Below are positions 1 to 7,987 of a stretch of DNA of 64,000 nt, in pieces. This DNA is from Vulcanimicrobiota bacterium (lineage in GTDB: Bacteria > Vulcanimicrobiota > Xenobia > Xenobiales > JADMJV01). The position numbers were made by a program, and so were the translations under genes. The stretch covers positions 62,001 through 126,000 of the forward strand of contig JAHBVR010000005.1 of assembly GCA_019637395.1 (NCBI GenBank), written 5' to 3'. Below the pieces are notes generated by a model that was not told the origin of the DNA, made no database searches, and worked only from the letters and a program-made list of their open reading frames with translations. How positions within the stretch are numbered: position 1 is the first letter of the stretch; each line of letters opens with the position of its first letter.

Positions 1-549
1 GGTGACAAGGTCGGCGCGAGCCTTGGCCAGTTCCAACTGCGAGCGCAGGTAAGAGTTCTGAGAGATCTCGCCGACGCTTAACCGCCGATAGGAACTTCTC
101 TCCAATTCTTGCGCCAGCTGAACGCGGGTGTCGACCACCTGCTGAACGTTGAATTTTTCCCAATAGCTGTAGAACGCCTGGCCGGTTTTGAGAGCCACCA
201 CACGCTTTTCCGCAATCAGTTCTTCACTGCGGGCCTCGGCGGCGCTTTCGGCCGACTGCTCGCGCAAGCCGGGTTGGCCGGCGACCTCGAATTTGAAAAC
301 CAGAGCGTTGGCTTCCTCGACCGGGACACCGCGCACGGCGGAAAGTCTCAGGGCCGGGTTGGGTTGGGCTCCGATAGAGCCGGCATATGCCTGCGCGGAC
401 TGGAGCAAAGCCCGGGCCACCTGCACCGAGGGAAGCCTTTCGGCTGCCTGACGCATGACGGTTTCCGGGGTCCAGATAGGGGACGGCGGGGCTTGAGCCG
501 CCGCATTCCAACCGAGCAGGACGAAAAAGAGTCCTACCAAGGGACGCAC
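1..549 (-). CDS. TolC-family outer-membrane efflux protein, C-terminal part outside the window
   Basis: The first 183 codons of a TolC/OEP channel are visible; the rest lies beyond base 1. I chose the GTG at 547-549 because it follows a strong AGGAGG box and opens a signal peptide (Leu/Phe-rich core, AAAQA cleavage region). The mature part starts with a helix of the type seen in CusC/CzcC-like proteins, then NPALRLS and long Glu/Ala/Gln-rich helices with a WEKFNVQQ stretch, typical of the periplasmic coiled-coil barrel. Such channels pair with an RND pump and a membrane-fusion protein, which would be expected further left. The small gene at 576-917 lies 26 bp upstream on the same strand, so the two are probably one operon. 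Family assignment is solid; substrate is unknown. Confidence 0.8.
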   Translation of the reverse strand, partial: MRPLVGLFFVLLGWNAAAQAPPSPIWTPETVMRQAAERLPSVQVARALLQSAQAYAGSIGAQPNPALRLSAVRGVPVEEANALVFKFEVAGQPGLREQSAESAAEARSEELIAEKRVVALKTGQAFYSYWEKFNVQQVVDTRVQLAQELERSSYRRLSVGEISQNSYLRSQLELAKARADLVT

Positions 550-575
550 GGTTGCCTCCTAAGCGAATTTGGGTT

Positions 576-917
576 TCAGCTCAGGGCAGACAGGGGAGGA
601 CCACGGCGCGAACTGGCTTCGCGCGAAAACAAGAACTCAGGGGGCGGATGCAACCGAGAGTAGGCGGCTACTTGAGGGATGGGCGCCGCCCACGCGACCA
701 GGTCGGCCAAAGCGGGCGGAAGCGCAAATTCTGGCAACACCACGGGTGGGCTGGCGCCGTCCGGCAAGATGACCGGGCTGGCGCATTGGCCGTGGGTGGC
801 GCTCGTTACCCGGGTGTGATCGCAGCGATTGAGCAGGCATTCCAGGTCGAGGAAATAACCCCAAACCGCGGCGGCCAGGACAAACGCAAAGGCAAACCTG
901 AGGAAATTAAATTTCAC
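576..917 (-). CDS. small secreted protein ahead of the efflux gene
   Basis: This 113-residue product has an N-terminal hydrophobic segment (FLRFAFAFVLAAAVWGYF) that reads as a signal peptide or anchor. It continues with a short Cys/His-containing stretch (ECLLNRCDHTR, then HGQC) and a Pro/Ala-rich tail. The start is GTG and no good ribosome site is visible, so the exact N-terminus is unsure. Small exported proteins of this kind often precede TolC-type genes in metal-efflux operons, and Cys/His residues would suit metal binding, but that is inference. No family is recognised. Confidence 0.5.
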   Translation of the reverse strand: MKFNFLRFAFAFVLAAAVWGYFLDLECLLNRCDHTRVTSATHGQCASPVILPDGASPPVVLPEFALPPALADLVAWAAPIPQVAAYSRLHPPPEFLFSREASSRRGPPLSALS

Positions 918-1086
918 TGCATGGCGGCTTCTGCTCCCCGATAGTGGCTCCTTCGTGCAAGCTGGATGAATGTCTGCAGTTTTGCTTTAGACATTCGTCT
1001 GAGTGAACAAATCTTCGAGTGAATTCAATGGTCAGGAAACAAGTTTCACAATATGTAAAACAACTAAATCTTGCGCAGAGGGCTAA
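918..1086. other. intergenic DNA left of the IS element
   Basis: AT-richer than its surroundings and without a convincing gene. It should hold the promoter for the minus-strand efflux operon. A short plus-strand frame starting with ATG at 1028 runs into the IS end and cannot be judged. Confidence 0.4.
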
Positions 1087-2400
1087 CAGGGTGGGCCAAA
1101 CAGCTCAAACGAGCCCAATACCCCCTTAATGATAACGGCGGCGTCGTGTTCTCTCACTTCAGGCCATTCTTGAGGTAATGGCCCTAAATCGTGCCATACC
1201 ACCCTTAAATGGCGTCAAATCGACGTTTCTTTCGATCCACCGGTCTTCGGCCCGACGACCGTTACCTATGCAGCCGCCAGCCTTGTCATGCGTAACAGGT
1301 TGTAAGCTGCACTGGTGATGAGAGTTGCCAAGCTGGTTCTGACGCGGCCAACAAACCGAGACTTTCGGATACCACCGATCACTTTGCCCCATCCGAAGAC
1401 TTCCTCGACAAGCTTGCGACGCATCTGGCTCATTTGGTAGCCCTTGTGGCGGGTGGTTCGACGGTCCAGGCCCGGCGTTCGGCGACCAGCAATCTGCGCG
1501 ATATGTGGACCGATTCCGAGGCCGCGGAGAAATTTTACGAATCCGCACGTATGATATCCTTTGTCGGCTCCGAGAGATTCCATCGTCCCCCCTGCCGAAA
1601 GCCAAGAGGTGACCAGTTCTTCGCCCGCCGAGGTTTCGGTTTGGGTGGCCGTGGTCACCAACATCCCTACAACCAAACCGTTACGGTTTTCCATCAGACA
1701 GTGGGCGCCGTAACTGAGCTTGGCTTCTTTGCCAGGGCCTTTCCGCATTAGCTTCGCTTCGGGGTCTGTGGTCGACTGGTGAGTATCGTTCGTCCGTTTC
1801 TGACCACGATAGTTAACGTCACCTTTGTCGTCCGGCTTGTCGCCGGAGTTATCCTTGGGCCGGAAACTCTTGTGGCTCGCCCACGCCTCGATCAGTGTGC
1901 CGTCGACCGTGAAGTGGTCATCGGAGAGGAGACCGCGCTTCTTGGCCATTTCCACGACTTTTGCGAAGAAGCTGAGTGCAATGGAATCGTCCTTGATGCG
2001 GCGTCGAAGCTTACTGAAACACGTGTGGTCAAAGCTGGCCTCATCCATCGACATATCCAGGAACCAGCGGAACAGGATGTTGTAATCCAGTTGCTCGCAA
2101 AACTGCCGGTCCGAGCGGATCGTGTAGAGCGCAATCAGCAGCATTGCCTTCATGATGGTCTCGGGCGGTATGGACGGGCGGCCAGTCGAAGAATAAAGCG
2201 CTTCGAACTCCGGCGACATCTCAAACAGGACCTTCTCAACGTCGGCCTTGATTCGCCTGAGCGGATGATTTTTCGGAACCCGTTCCTCAGGGACAACCCT
2301 GTAAGAAAACATCTTGGACTGACGGTCGACATGGCCCCGCACGGGTCACCCCCAAGCTTATTGATAATTCAGCTTTCGTACGGGGTTGGGCAACACCCTG
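1087..2400 (-). mobile_element. IS5-family insertion sequence, apparently complete
   Basis: A 1314-bp element with one transposase gene. The outer ends are imperfect inverted repeats: the left starts CAGGGTGGGCCAAAC and the right, read inwards, starts CAGGGTGTTGCCCAAC. The flanking tetranucleotides are CTAA on the left and CTAG on the right, which both fit the YTAR target preference of the IS5 group; the one-base difference may be drift. Downstream (2401 on) there are broken coding frames, consistent with insertion into or beside a gene. Confidence 0.8.
1266..2342 (-). CDS. IS5-family DDE transposase
   Basis: The 358-residue product has an N-terminal DUF772-like region (HPLRRIKADVEKVL, GRPSIPPETIMKAMLL). 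The DDE catalytic core follows, with Asp147 in TVDGTLIEAW, Asp260 in LGADKGYHT and Glu313/314 in LVEEVFGWGK, the Y-like R..K/VFG region usual for IS5. Length fits the family (300-360 residues) and no frameshift is seen, so it may be active. It cuts and rejoins the ends of the surrounding 1.3-kb element. Confidence 0.92.
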   Translation of the reverse strand: MRGHVDRQSKMFSYRVVPEERVPKNHPLRRIKADVEKVLFEMSPEFEALYSSTGRPSIPPETIMKAMLLIALYTIRSDRQFCEQLDYNILFRWFLDMSMDEASFDHTCFSKLRRRIKDDSIALSFFAKVVEMAKKRGLLSDDHFTVDGTLIEAWASHKSFRPKDNSGDKPDDKGDVNYRGQKRTNDTHQSTTDPEAKLMRKGPGKEAKLSYGAHCLMENRNGLVVGMLVTTATQTETSAGEELVTSWLSAGGTMESLGADKGYHTCGFVKFLRGLGIGPHIAQIAGRRTPGLDRRTTRHKGYQMSQMRRKLVEEVFGWGKVIGGIRKSRFVGRVRTSLATLITSAAYNLLRMTRLAAA

Positions 2401-2726
2401 CTAGCAGACGATAGATTACGGCACGAACAGATCAAAAAACAGATTGGAACCGCATTGGACCCAGGACGGCCTGATGCATTCCTAGTGGCGGGACAGTTCG
2501 ACCTGAAATCTGTGCGTTGGACGCAAGTTGAATCCACCACCAGCGCTACGAGGAAGCCTTGAACACGCCCCATTTACTGGCCGAGCATTCCGCTAAGAAC
2601 CGTAAGATCGACTCCCTGGAACGAGCGGATTACACCTACGCCTGTGCTCTGGAGGAGATGGGCTGGTCGGAAGATTCGGCCGAAATTCTGGCGGAAGTCG
2701 CCAGGATGACCAAGCGCTATGCCTGA
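2401..2726 (+). pseudogene. frameshifted gene remnant right of the IS element
   Basis: Two consecutive plus-strand frames both look like protein. The first (2401-2562) reads DDRLRHEQIKKQIG, then PGRPDAFLVAGQFDLKSV, and ends in a stop. The second (about 2532-2726) reads YEEALNTPHLLAEHSAK, then ADYTYACALEEMGWSEDSAE, and ends at a TGA at 2724-2726. The first frame has no start codon because it abuts the IS end. A single-base shift near 2530 would join them. I infer a gene interrupted by the IS that has since decayed. Alternatively, the second half could be a small intact gene starting at TTG 2559. No family is recognised. Confidence 0.45.
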
Positions 2727-3037
2727 GATCCCTGCTGGCATCCGTCGCCGCCCATCTTGAGTTCCTGGGCCAAACACTGCATCGGAATTCAGACGAGTGC
2801 GCGGCCTGTGGGGGAGAGTTGTGCATTACTCCTGCGTCCGCTGTTTGCATGGACTGCACGATCTCCGGCGTTCCGACCAAGAAGCAAGTCCCACCGCCTT
2901 GGGGAGAGAGTTGTCCGTCTTGCGGCGGGTTGCAAATAGTGCAGGAGCCTGAACGTCGATTCTGCCTGCACTGCCTGGGGCCGGTCATGCCCGCGGTGCG
3001 CGGCTTGAGAAGCTGTTTCCACACTGGCATGATCTAA
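2723..3037 (+). CDS. small double zinc-ribbon protein, start uncertain
   Basis: This frame encodes about 104 residues. The Cys pattern suggests two zinc ribbons: C26xxC29 and C42xxC45 (ECAACGGELC, VCMDC), then C64xxC67 and C81xxC84 (CPSCGG, FCLHC). No ATG, GTG or TTG precedes the first ribbon in frame. The candidate start is a CTG at 2723 that overlaps the TGA of the upstream frame, or the frame is the 3' end of the damaged gene at 2401-2726. A TTG at 2819 would cut the first ribbon. The next gene downstream (3085) also carries zinc ribbons, so the two may be related in function. Role unknown. Confidence 0.45.
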   Translation: MRSLLASVAAHLEFLGQTLHRNSDECAACGGELCITPASAVCMDCTISGVPTKKQVPPPWGESCPSCGGLQIVQEPERRFCLHCLGPVMPAVRGLRSCFHTGMI

Positions 3038-3084
3038 GTCACAAGCACTTTGACCAATTTCGCCGAGTTGATTAAGATCGTCGG

Positions 3085-4008
3085 ATGAAAAAGCTCCCTA
3101 CCTACTGCTACCTGTGCGGAAAGTCAGCTCCCGGAGAACCGGATGCTAACTGGGTTCTGGACGGATGGAGCAAATGGATGGTCTGTCCTGAATGCCTGCG
3201 GGAAGGTCGAGCACTTAAAGCAGATACCGATCAGCAAAATTGCGGACTGGGGGGCCCGATCCATGCTTTCTGGGATCAGACGCGCACTTGTGGGACGTGT
3301 GACAGGGATTATGTTTTCAGCGGTCAGGAGCAGCGGTTTTGGTACGAGACTCTGAAGTTCTACGTTGACTCCGTTCCTGTTCAGTGCTCCGACTGCCGTC
3401 GTGAAGCGCGAGCAAGGAAGCGTGCCCAGAAAACCTTGCAAACGCTGCTTCCCCTTCCTCCTCGAGCGGATTGGCGACAGTGTGAGCAGGCGGCCCGAGC
3501 GGCCGCACTGGTTGGCGGGTCGAAGGCCCTCGAGTATTGGCGCCGCGCGAAAAATCTATGTGGCGACCCCGAAGAAAGGTTGCGCCTGGAGTCGGAGATC
3601 GCTGCATTCAAACCGCTGCCTGCGCTGCAGGTTCGGAGGGACAGGCTGCTGGTGGAACAGTTGGAGCTGCATTATCGTCGTGAACCGGTGACGAACATCC
3701 TGTCGGACGAGGACCGGACCAGCATCTTGAAAGCTCCGGGGTTTCCAAAGAGCAAAAGCAAGCTTGTGGCGCGCATAGAGGGGATGTGGGTCCGCCCCCA
3801 TCCGGACCTGCAGGACCGGCGGCAACTGGCCTACTTGCATGGCGAAAACATTTGCCCGAATATGCCGCCTCACACGCCCAGGGTCCTCATCGACACAGAG
3901 ACAGGAGTCTTGATCTACTTGCCTCACTCCGGGACGCGCGGGCAGACGGGGCACCACCGGCACGGAAACAAGATCTTTGGCCCTCCCGGACCGCTGCCAT
4001 GGCTCTGA
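3085..4008 (+). CDS. zinc-ribbon protein with a zf-trcl-like domain
   Basis: A 307-residue cytosolic protein. It has an N-terminal C8xxC11/C34xxC37 pair and a second ribbon C69xxC72/C101xxC104. The second sits in a context (TCDRDYVFSGQEQRFWYE, then CSDCRREARARK) that matches the probable zinc-ribbon domain family often written zf-trcl. The middle is helical and basic; the C-terminus is Pro/Gly-rich. No enzyme motif is seen. It sits alone between the small zinc-ribbon frame and a secreted protein. Biological role unknown. Confidence 0.7.
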   Translation: MKKLPTYCYLCGKSAPGEPDANWVLDGWSKWMVCPECLREGRALKADTDQQNCGLGGPIHAFWDQTRTCGTCDRDYVFSGQEQRFWYETLKFYVDSVPVQCSDCRREARARKRAQKTLQTLLPLPPRADWRQCEQAARAAALVGGSKALEYWRRAKNLCGDPEERLRLESEIAAFKPLPALQVRRDRLLVEQLELHYRREPVTNILSDEDRTSILKAPGFPKSKSKLVARIEGMWVRPHPDLQDRRQLAYLHGENICPNMPPHTPRVLIDTETGVLIYLPHSGTRGQTGHHRHGNKIFGPPGPLPWL

Positions 4009-4050
4009 GGACGGCAAGAATTACCGAGCGATTTGGAGAACGCAAGCGGA

Positions 4051-4503
4051 ATGCAGAACCTGCGCTGGTCGATAGCCTTGCTCTCTCTTTGCGCGATTAT
4101 CTGTAATGGCGATTTCCTGAGAGACCTTGAGCCTGAGCCACTGCCGCGTCTGACCAGCAACCTCAGCCTGCAAGATGAGGTGGAGCCTTTTGTTGGAGAC
4201 ACTGTTTATGGAAACGCTGTCACGGACGGAACGGGTAAAATTACCGTGGGGAACGGCAAACGCGACCAGGTGCTAGCCGCTTTCGGACCACCACCCGCCA
4301 TTTCTTTCGAGGGCGACCGTGAGATGTGGTGCTATCGATTGCCGCGAGACTCCGGGGGTCAGCGGCTTCATCTGACGGTCTGTTTCGAGGGCTGGCTTGG
4401 TATGGACGAACTCTACGGCTTCACCCTTGGGAAATCGAAATGGGTTGTATTTGACGAGCCGAATATGAATCCCAGTCCACCGGCCGATGTTTGGAAGATT
4501 TAA
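4051..4503 (+). CDS. small exported protein, possibly BamE/SmpA-like
   Basis: From the ATG at 4051 the product is 150 residues with an N-terminal hydrophobic segment (WSIALLSLCAIICNG). A TTG 18 bases upstream is an alternative start. The C-terminal half (GKRDQVLAAFGPPPAISF, then MWCYRLP) resembles the SmpA/OmlA-type fold, where a short helix is followed by G-x-P and a W-x-Y strand. That resemblance is weak and only by eye. It is followed 13 bases later by another small exported product, so the stretch 4051-6326 probably forms one transcript. Confidence 0.55.
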   Translation: MQNLRWSIALLSLCAIICNGDFLRDLEPEPLPRLTSNLSLQDEVEPFVGDTVYGNAVTDGTGKITVGNGKRDQVLAAFGPPPAISFEGDREMWCYRLPRDSGGQRLHLTVCFEGWLGMDELYGFTLGKSKWVVFDEPNMNPSPPADVWKI

Positions 4504-4513
4504 GGAGCGAGCC

Positions 4514-4678
4514 GTGCGCATTACTTTGCTTATTTTCCTGATGCTATCCAGCTTGGCGGCGGGCGAGCCCGAGTTGTTCCAGTCCGAGAATCGTGTTCTT
4601 GGCCATGTTTTGCTGGTCGCCGAGGACGGAGATGCGGAAGCTTCGGTTTGGCGCGAATCGGATACAACTGCGCGGTGA
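4514..4678 (+). CDS. 54-residue exported peptide coupled to the next gene
   Basis: The GTG at 4514 follows an AAGGAG box and opens a clear signal peptide (ITLLIFLMLSSLAAG), leaving a mature part of about 35 residues. The TGA stop overlaps the GTG of the next gene (GTGA at 4675-4678). Either this is a real short exported protein, or a frameshift near 4660 has split a single exported amidase-like protein into signal part and body. The second idea would explain why the next gene lacks a signal peptide of its own. Confidence 0.5.
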   Translation: MRITLLIFLMLSSLAAGEPELFQSENRVLGHVLLVAEDGDAEASVWRESDTTAR

Positions 4679-5565
4679 GCCACGCCCGCTCCCCCCAAGA
4701 GTTGGAGGCTGATGAAGCCTGGACTCGCGAGCGCGCTGGATGGGAGATTCCGACGAGCAGAAACGATTGGACGACCAAAAGAAACGAGCTGACGGTTATC
4801 GGTCTCGGGGATCGGTCTCCCCTGGCCTGGCGGCGCGACGGTGGGGTTGTGTGCATCGATCCGGCTCCCAACCTGGCGGCCTATTTTGACGAAATACCGG
4901 GCCCTTTCGAGATCATCGGTAGAAGACCGTCTTGCTGTTTTTGGGACCCCGCATACGGTAGAACCTGTGAGAACAGCCTTTATACCGGAATGCCCTTATT
5001 TCTGGGAGACCCGACCCACGGAGTTCCCTTCGAACTCGGCCCAAATAACCACGCTGCCGCCGGCTCGCTGCTGGAAGATGATTCGCAAGTGCAAAAAGAA
5101 GTTCGGCGTTGGCTAGCTATTCATCAACCGCTGCCCGTGCTGGGCTTTCCCGGAACGCGCTACCGTCGCTCGCCCAACTGGGATGTTCGCAACTTGGCTG
5201 CCAAAGTCGACACCGTGCTCCTGCGACCGAGCAACACGAAGTCACTGGACGAAGCCGAAGAGCATCTGATCAACGACAGGGAGCCGCGAATGTCAGCGCA
5301 CTATGTTGTGGGTAGAGATGGGCGATTCGTGCAGATGGTGGACGAACGCTGGGCTGCCTGGCCTGGCGGTCAAAAGGCTCGGTCCGCGCTTGAGGAACGG
5401 TCGATTATCATTCAATTGGTGAGCGAGGGAGACGGCAAGGAGAGTTACACGGAGAAGCAACAAGAGGTGGTGGCCCAACTGGTGGCTGATTTTCGGACCC
5501 GCTGGAACATACCGGGCGACCGTATCTTGACACAGATCCCGACCGCGTTACGGATAGAGCCGTGA
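4675..5565 (+). CDS. amidase_2-like protein that has lost its zinc ligands
   Basis: 296 residues from the overlapping GTG. The C-terminal half follows the N-acetylmuramoyl-L-alanine amidase (amidase_2/PGRP) layout: a strand, then SAHYVVGRDGRFVQMVDE, then AAWPGG, then a RSIIIQLVSEG strand, then a helix and a final loop. In active members the first strand ends in IHHT, the loop reads AWHAG and a third ligand follows near the end. Here these positions read LLRPSNT, AAWPGG and LTQIPTALRIEP, so the zinc-binding His residues are absent. It is therefore likely a peptidoglycan-binding or otherwise inactive relative. The stop overlaps the next start (GTGA). Confidence 0.6.
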   Translation: MSHARSPQELEADEAWTRERAGWEIPTSRNDWTTKRNELTVIGLGDRSPLAWRRDGGVVCIDPAPNLAAYFDEIPGPFEIIGRRPSCCFWDPAYGRTCENSLYTGMPLFLGDPTHGVPFELGPNNHAAAGSLLEDDSQVQKEVRRWLAIHQPLPVLGFPGTRYRRSPNWDVRNLAAKVDTVLLRPSNTKSLDEAEEHLINDREPRMSAHYVVGRDGRFVQMVDERWAAWPGGQKARSALEERSIIIQLVSEGDGKESYTEKQQEVVAQLVADFRTRWNIPGDRILTQIPTALRIEP

Positions 5566-6326
5566 GCGGTGAAGAATGGCACTGGCTATTAGCTGCGCCC
5601 AGCCGGCCTCTCTTTCTGTATCCCTCTGCTCGCGGATTCACATTGCCCCAGCCGTTCTGGTACATTCGCGAAGGGGGCGATGTCGTAACTATCGGTTGGA
5701 GTCAGTCAGGCGTCGTTCAGTCTATCCAACAAGGTTTTGATATCCGTGTTCTGGTGCAATGGTGCGAGGGCGACCTGTCGGTTCTCTTCGATGGCAAGGC
5801 CACGGCAGCAGTCGATGCCCGCGAAGCCGAGACCTGGGAGCAGCGGCTGTGGTCAAAATTCCAGGGTAAAGGCCCTATGGGTTACTCACCAGCGCGGTGC
5901 GACACCGTCATCCGCTTTAAGCCGTCCAGCGGTCATCAGATTTCGACCGAACAGGTCTCCCATCAGCGAGAGGGCTATCGAGAAGATTCGGGCGATGTAT
6001 TGGAGTCGAAGCTTCTGTTCAACCTGGAACGAATGTTGCAGGAACAGGGATTTGCTGCCGCTGGCAGCTTGGATCAACTGGAATTCATACACGCGAAGGA
6101 TGTTGACATCATTCCGAACAAAGCTGCCGTCCTGAAGGTGCGGCTCTGCAAGGTCATACCTCGTAGCGAAAGGCCCGAATTTCTCCGGCGTACATTCATT
6201 CCCGGTCCTTCCTGTCCATCCTGGGTTAATGTGTTGGCCTTCATCGAGAATGGAAGGCCCAGGTTGCTGAAATTCACCGCTCAAGACCCGCCCTTACTCT
6301 CATCGCCACAATTCGTGGAACCATGA
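5562..6326 (+). CDS. hypothetical protein coupled to the amidase-like gene
   Basis: A 254-residue protein whose GTG start overlaps the preceding stop, so translation is probably coupled. It starts with an aromatic-rich segment (EEWHWLLAAPSRPLFLYP), has no signal peptide, and ends in a strand-rich region (VLKVRLCKVIPRSERPEF). I recognise no family. Its tight linkage to an inactive amidase-like protein suggests a shared complex or an immunity-type pair, which is speculation. Confidence 0.6.
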   Translation: MSGEEWHWLLAAPSRPLFLYPSARGFTLPQPFWYIREGGDVVTIGWSQSGVVQSIQQGFDIRVLVQWCEGDLSVLFDGKATAAVDAREAETWEQRLWSKFQGKGPMGYSPARCDTVIRFKPSSGHQISTEQVSHQREGYREDSGDVLESKLLFNLERMLQEQGFAAAGSLDQLEFIHAKDVDIIPNKAAVLKVRLCKVIPRSERPEFLRRTFIPGPSCPSWVNVLAFIENGRPRLLKFTAQDPPLLSSPQFVEP

Positions 6327-6409
6327 TGATGAGTTGCCGGTCCGACCTGGCTATCGAATTTGAGTAAACGACCGCGGGAAGGCGCACGCACGCCGAGAAG
6401 CTCTGTCGG

Positions 6410-6640
6410 ATGAATACCGATGACGAAGGTCAAATACCAGATTCGCAACTCGGTCGAGCCCAGTGGCTTGCCGATGAGCTTTCTCTGTGCGGCCACGAGG
6501 ATATCACCGCTATGGACCTGCTGGACGCCCTCGCCAGCGTAGGCTTGAAGCTGGTGCCTGACACCGAGGGAGTCAGCAGCCACGAATATATGGGGGCGCA
6601 TAAGTCGGTCATCCGCTCTCCCAAGGCCGACCAAAATTGA
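6410..6640 (+). CDS. small hypothetical acidic protein
   Basis: A 76-residue acidic protein starting at ATG 6410 and ending 9 bases before the next gene. Helical core (QWLADELSLCGHED, then DLLDALASVGLKLVP). No signal peptide or known motif. Size and setting among orphan genes would fit an immunity or adaptor protein, but nothing in the sequence proves this. Confidence 0.45.
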   Translation: MNTDDEGQIPDSQLGRAQWLADELSLCGHEDITAMDLLDALASVGLKLVPDTEGVSSHEYMGAHKSVIRSPKADQN

Positions 6641-6649
6641 GCCAGTGAA

Positions 6650-7159
6650 ATGGGACAGTTGTGGCTCAGTAAACGGCAGGTCCTCCGCGCCGGCGACCCT
6701 GGATGGAACAGCTACATTCAGTTTGTTGGCCTGACGCACTTGCGGGAGGTCCGAACCATCGACTCATCGTGCAACCCTTGTCTGGACGCGAACTGCCCGA
6801 TCAGCACGCTCGATGAGTTGTGGGAGCGAGAGAACAAGGGGTTGCTCCCACCTCCAAATCCTGATGAATATTATCTGTTGTTTACCGACGCTTCCGGCAC
6901 GAATGGGTCCGTCGCGCACTCGCGGCTTACCCTGCTTGGATATGACCTGTCTGACGAAACTTGGACATCATCCTTGCTGAACTGCGGACGGTGGCAGGGT
7001 GCTCTCGAACCTATTGCTCAGCGGACCGGTGATAATGGATTGCTTTCGCTTGAGGATGCCAGGCTCGCCCAGGCACTGCTCCCTGGGGCCTGGGAGGGCG
7101 ATCCGCACAGTCAGGTCACTGTTTGGGCACTGTTCGAAGTGGCGCCGCCGGAGAGTTGA
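6650..7159 (+). CDS. hypothetical protein
   Basis: 169 residues with mixed strands and helices, a Cys cluster (SSCNPCLDANCP) that could bind a metal, and a Pro-rich linker (GLLPPPNPDEYYLL). No signal peptide. Follows the 76-residue gene by 9 bases in the same direction. Family unknown. Confidence 0.5.
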   Translation: MGQLWLSKRQVLRAGDPGWNSYIQFVGLTHLREVRTIDSSCNPCLDANCPISTLDELWERENKGLLPPPNPDEYYLLFTDASGTNGSVAHSRLTLLGYDLSDETWTSSLLNCGRWQGALEPIAQRTGDNGLLSLEDARLAQALLPGAWEGDPHSQVTVWALFEVAPPES

Positions 7160-7160
7160 G

Positions 7161-7490
7161 CTATGTTCGGGCTCGCTCCAGAAAACGGAGGTCGTCGGTA
7201 GTCTGGGAAATGCCGGCTTCCGCCCGGGCCAGGCAAGCATAGATACTTTCCGACCGCTTGTTGATCAAGCGGATAACCTCTTGTCCTTCTGGATCGCATG
7301 CTGCAAAGAACCCCGTCATTACTGCGATCTCGTCGACGATTCTGTCTCCCAGACTGGCCCCGGACTGGAGCCAATGCCGCGTTCCAGCGTTGGCGACCGC
7401 GTTGAGCAGGTGAGCCACAAAGTCCGGTAGGTCAAGCCCCTCTTGGTCATTGCCAACACTTTCAGGAGGCGGTTCTTGCGGATCAGGCAT
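7161..7490 (-). CDS. hypothetical acidic helical protein
   Basis: 109 residues, largely alpha-helical (PDFVAHLLNAVANAG, then EVIRLINKRSESIYACLARA). It converges with the plus-strand gene ending at 7159. Its ATG overlaps the end of the truncated macro-domain frame by 8 bases, which suggests they were once co-transcribed. No family recognised. Confidence 0.45.
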   Translation of the reverse strand: MPDPQEPPPESVGNDQEGLDLPDFVAHLLNAVANAGTRHWLQSGASLGDRIVDEIAVMTGFFAACDPEGQEVIRLINKRSESIYACLARAEAGISQTTDDLRFLERART

Positions 7491-7817
7491 AAGTGAGGGC
7501 TGCCCGATAGTGCTCTAAATCCTGTTCCTGGAAACAGCAAAACGTCACGTGCCGGGGATTAGAGTGGGCAGCCATGAAGGCCTGAACTTCCTCGACCGCA
7601 ATACGCGCCGCCAGGTCGCCCGGAAATTCGTAGACTCCGGCCGCGATACAGGGAAAAGCAATGTGGCTGAGCTCGTGCTCTCGGGCGAGTGCAAGCGAGG
7701 CGGGTTTAACGACAAGATTTCGACCGGTCCTGGCTGGCAAAGGGCTTGTTCTACCGATGAGGGTAGCGCCCCGGCGGTCAGGGAGAGTAAGACCCAGAGG
7801 GCGAGCAAATTGCGCAT
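7483..7817 (-). pseudogene. truncated macro domain joined to a signal-peptide frame
   Basis: The frame 7483-7740 carries only the C-terminal half of a macro (ADP-ribose-binding) domain: ALAREHELSHIAFPCIAA, then GVYEFPGDLAARIAVEEV and the final strand HVTFCCFQEQDLEHY. Intact macro domains need about 150 residues and begin with the ADP-ribose-binding VNAAN segment, which is missing here. Directly upstream, in a different frame, an ATG at 7817 opens a signal-peptide-like sequence (NLLALWVLLSLTAGALP). The junction looks like a deletion scar joining an exported-protein start to a macro-domain end. Confidence 0.6.
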
Positions 7818-7987
7818 CCTGGATTTTTCCCCAGGCAGTTCACGGAGCCTCTAGCTGGGTATGTAGACGCTATCAGAAATCGATTGCCACACCTAGCTGA
7901 GACCCAGTGTATCTCGTGACTACAGGGCGAGCGTGGAAACGAGGCCACGGTCCAGGGCTTAGGACCTGACCGGAGAAGTCACTACCC
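7818..7987. other. intergenic, nothing recognised
   Basis: Non-coding stretch between the macro remnant and the ankyrin gene. It probably holds divergent promoters. No hairpin or clear promoter was identified by eye. Confidence 0.3.

Noticed and set aside
1028-1086. short plus-strand frame (MVRKQVSQYVKQLNLAQR) running into the IS
   Set aside because: Too short to judge; joining it to the frames right of the IS after removing the element meets a stop in frame.
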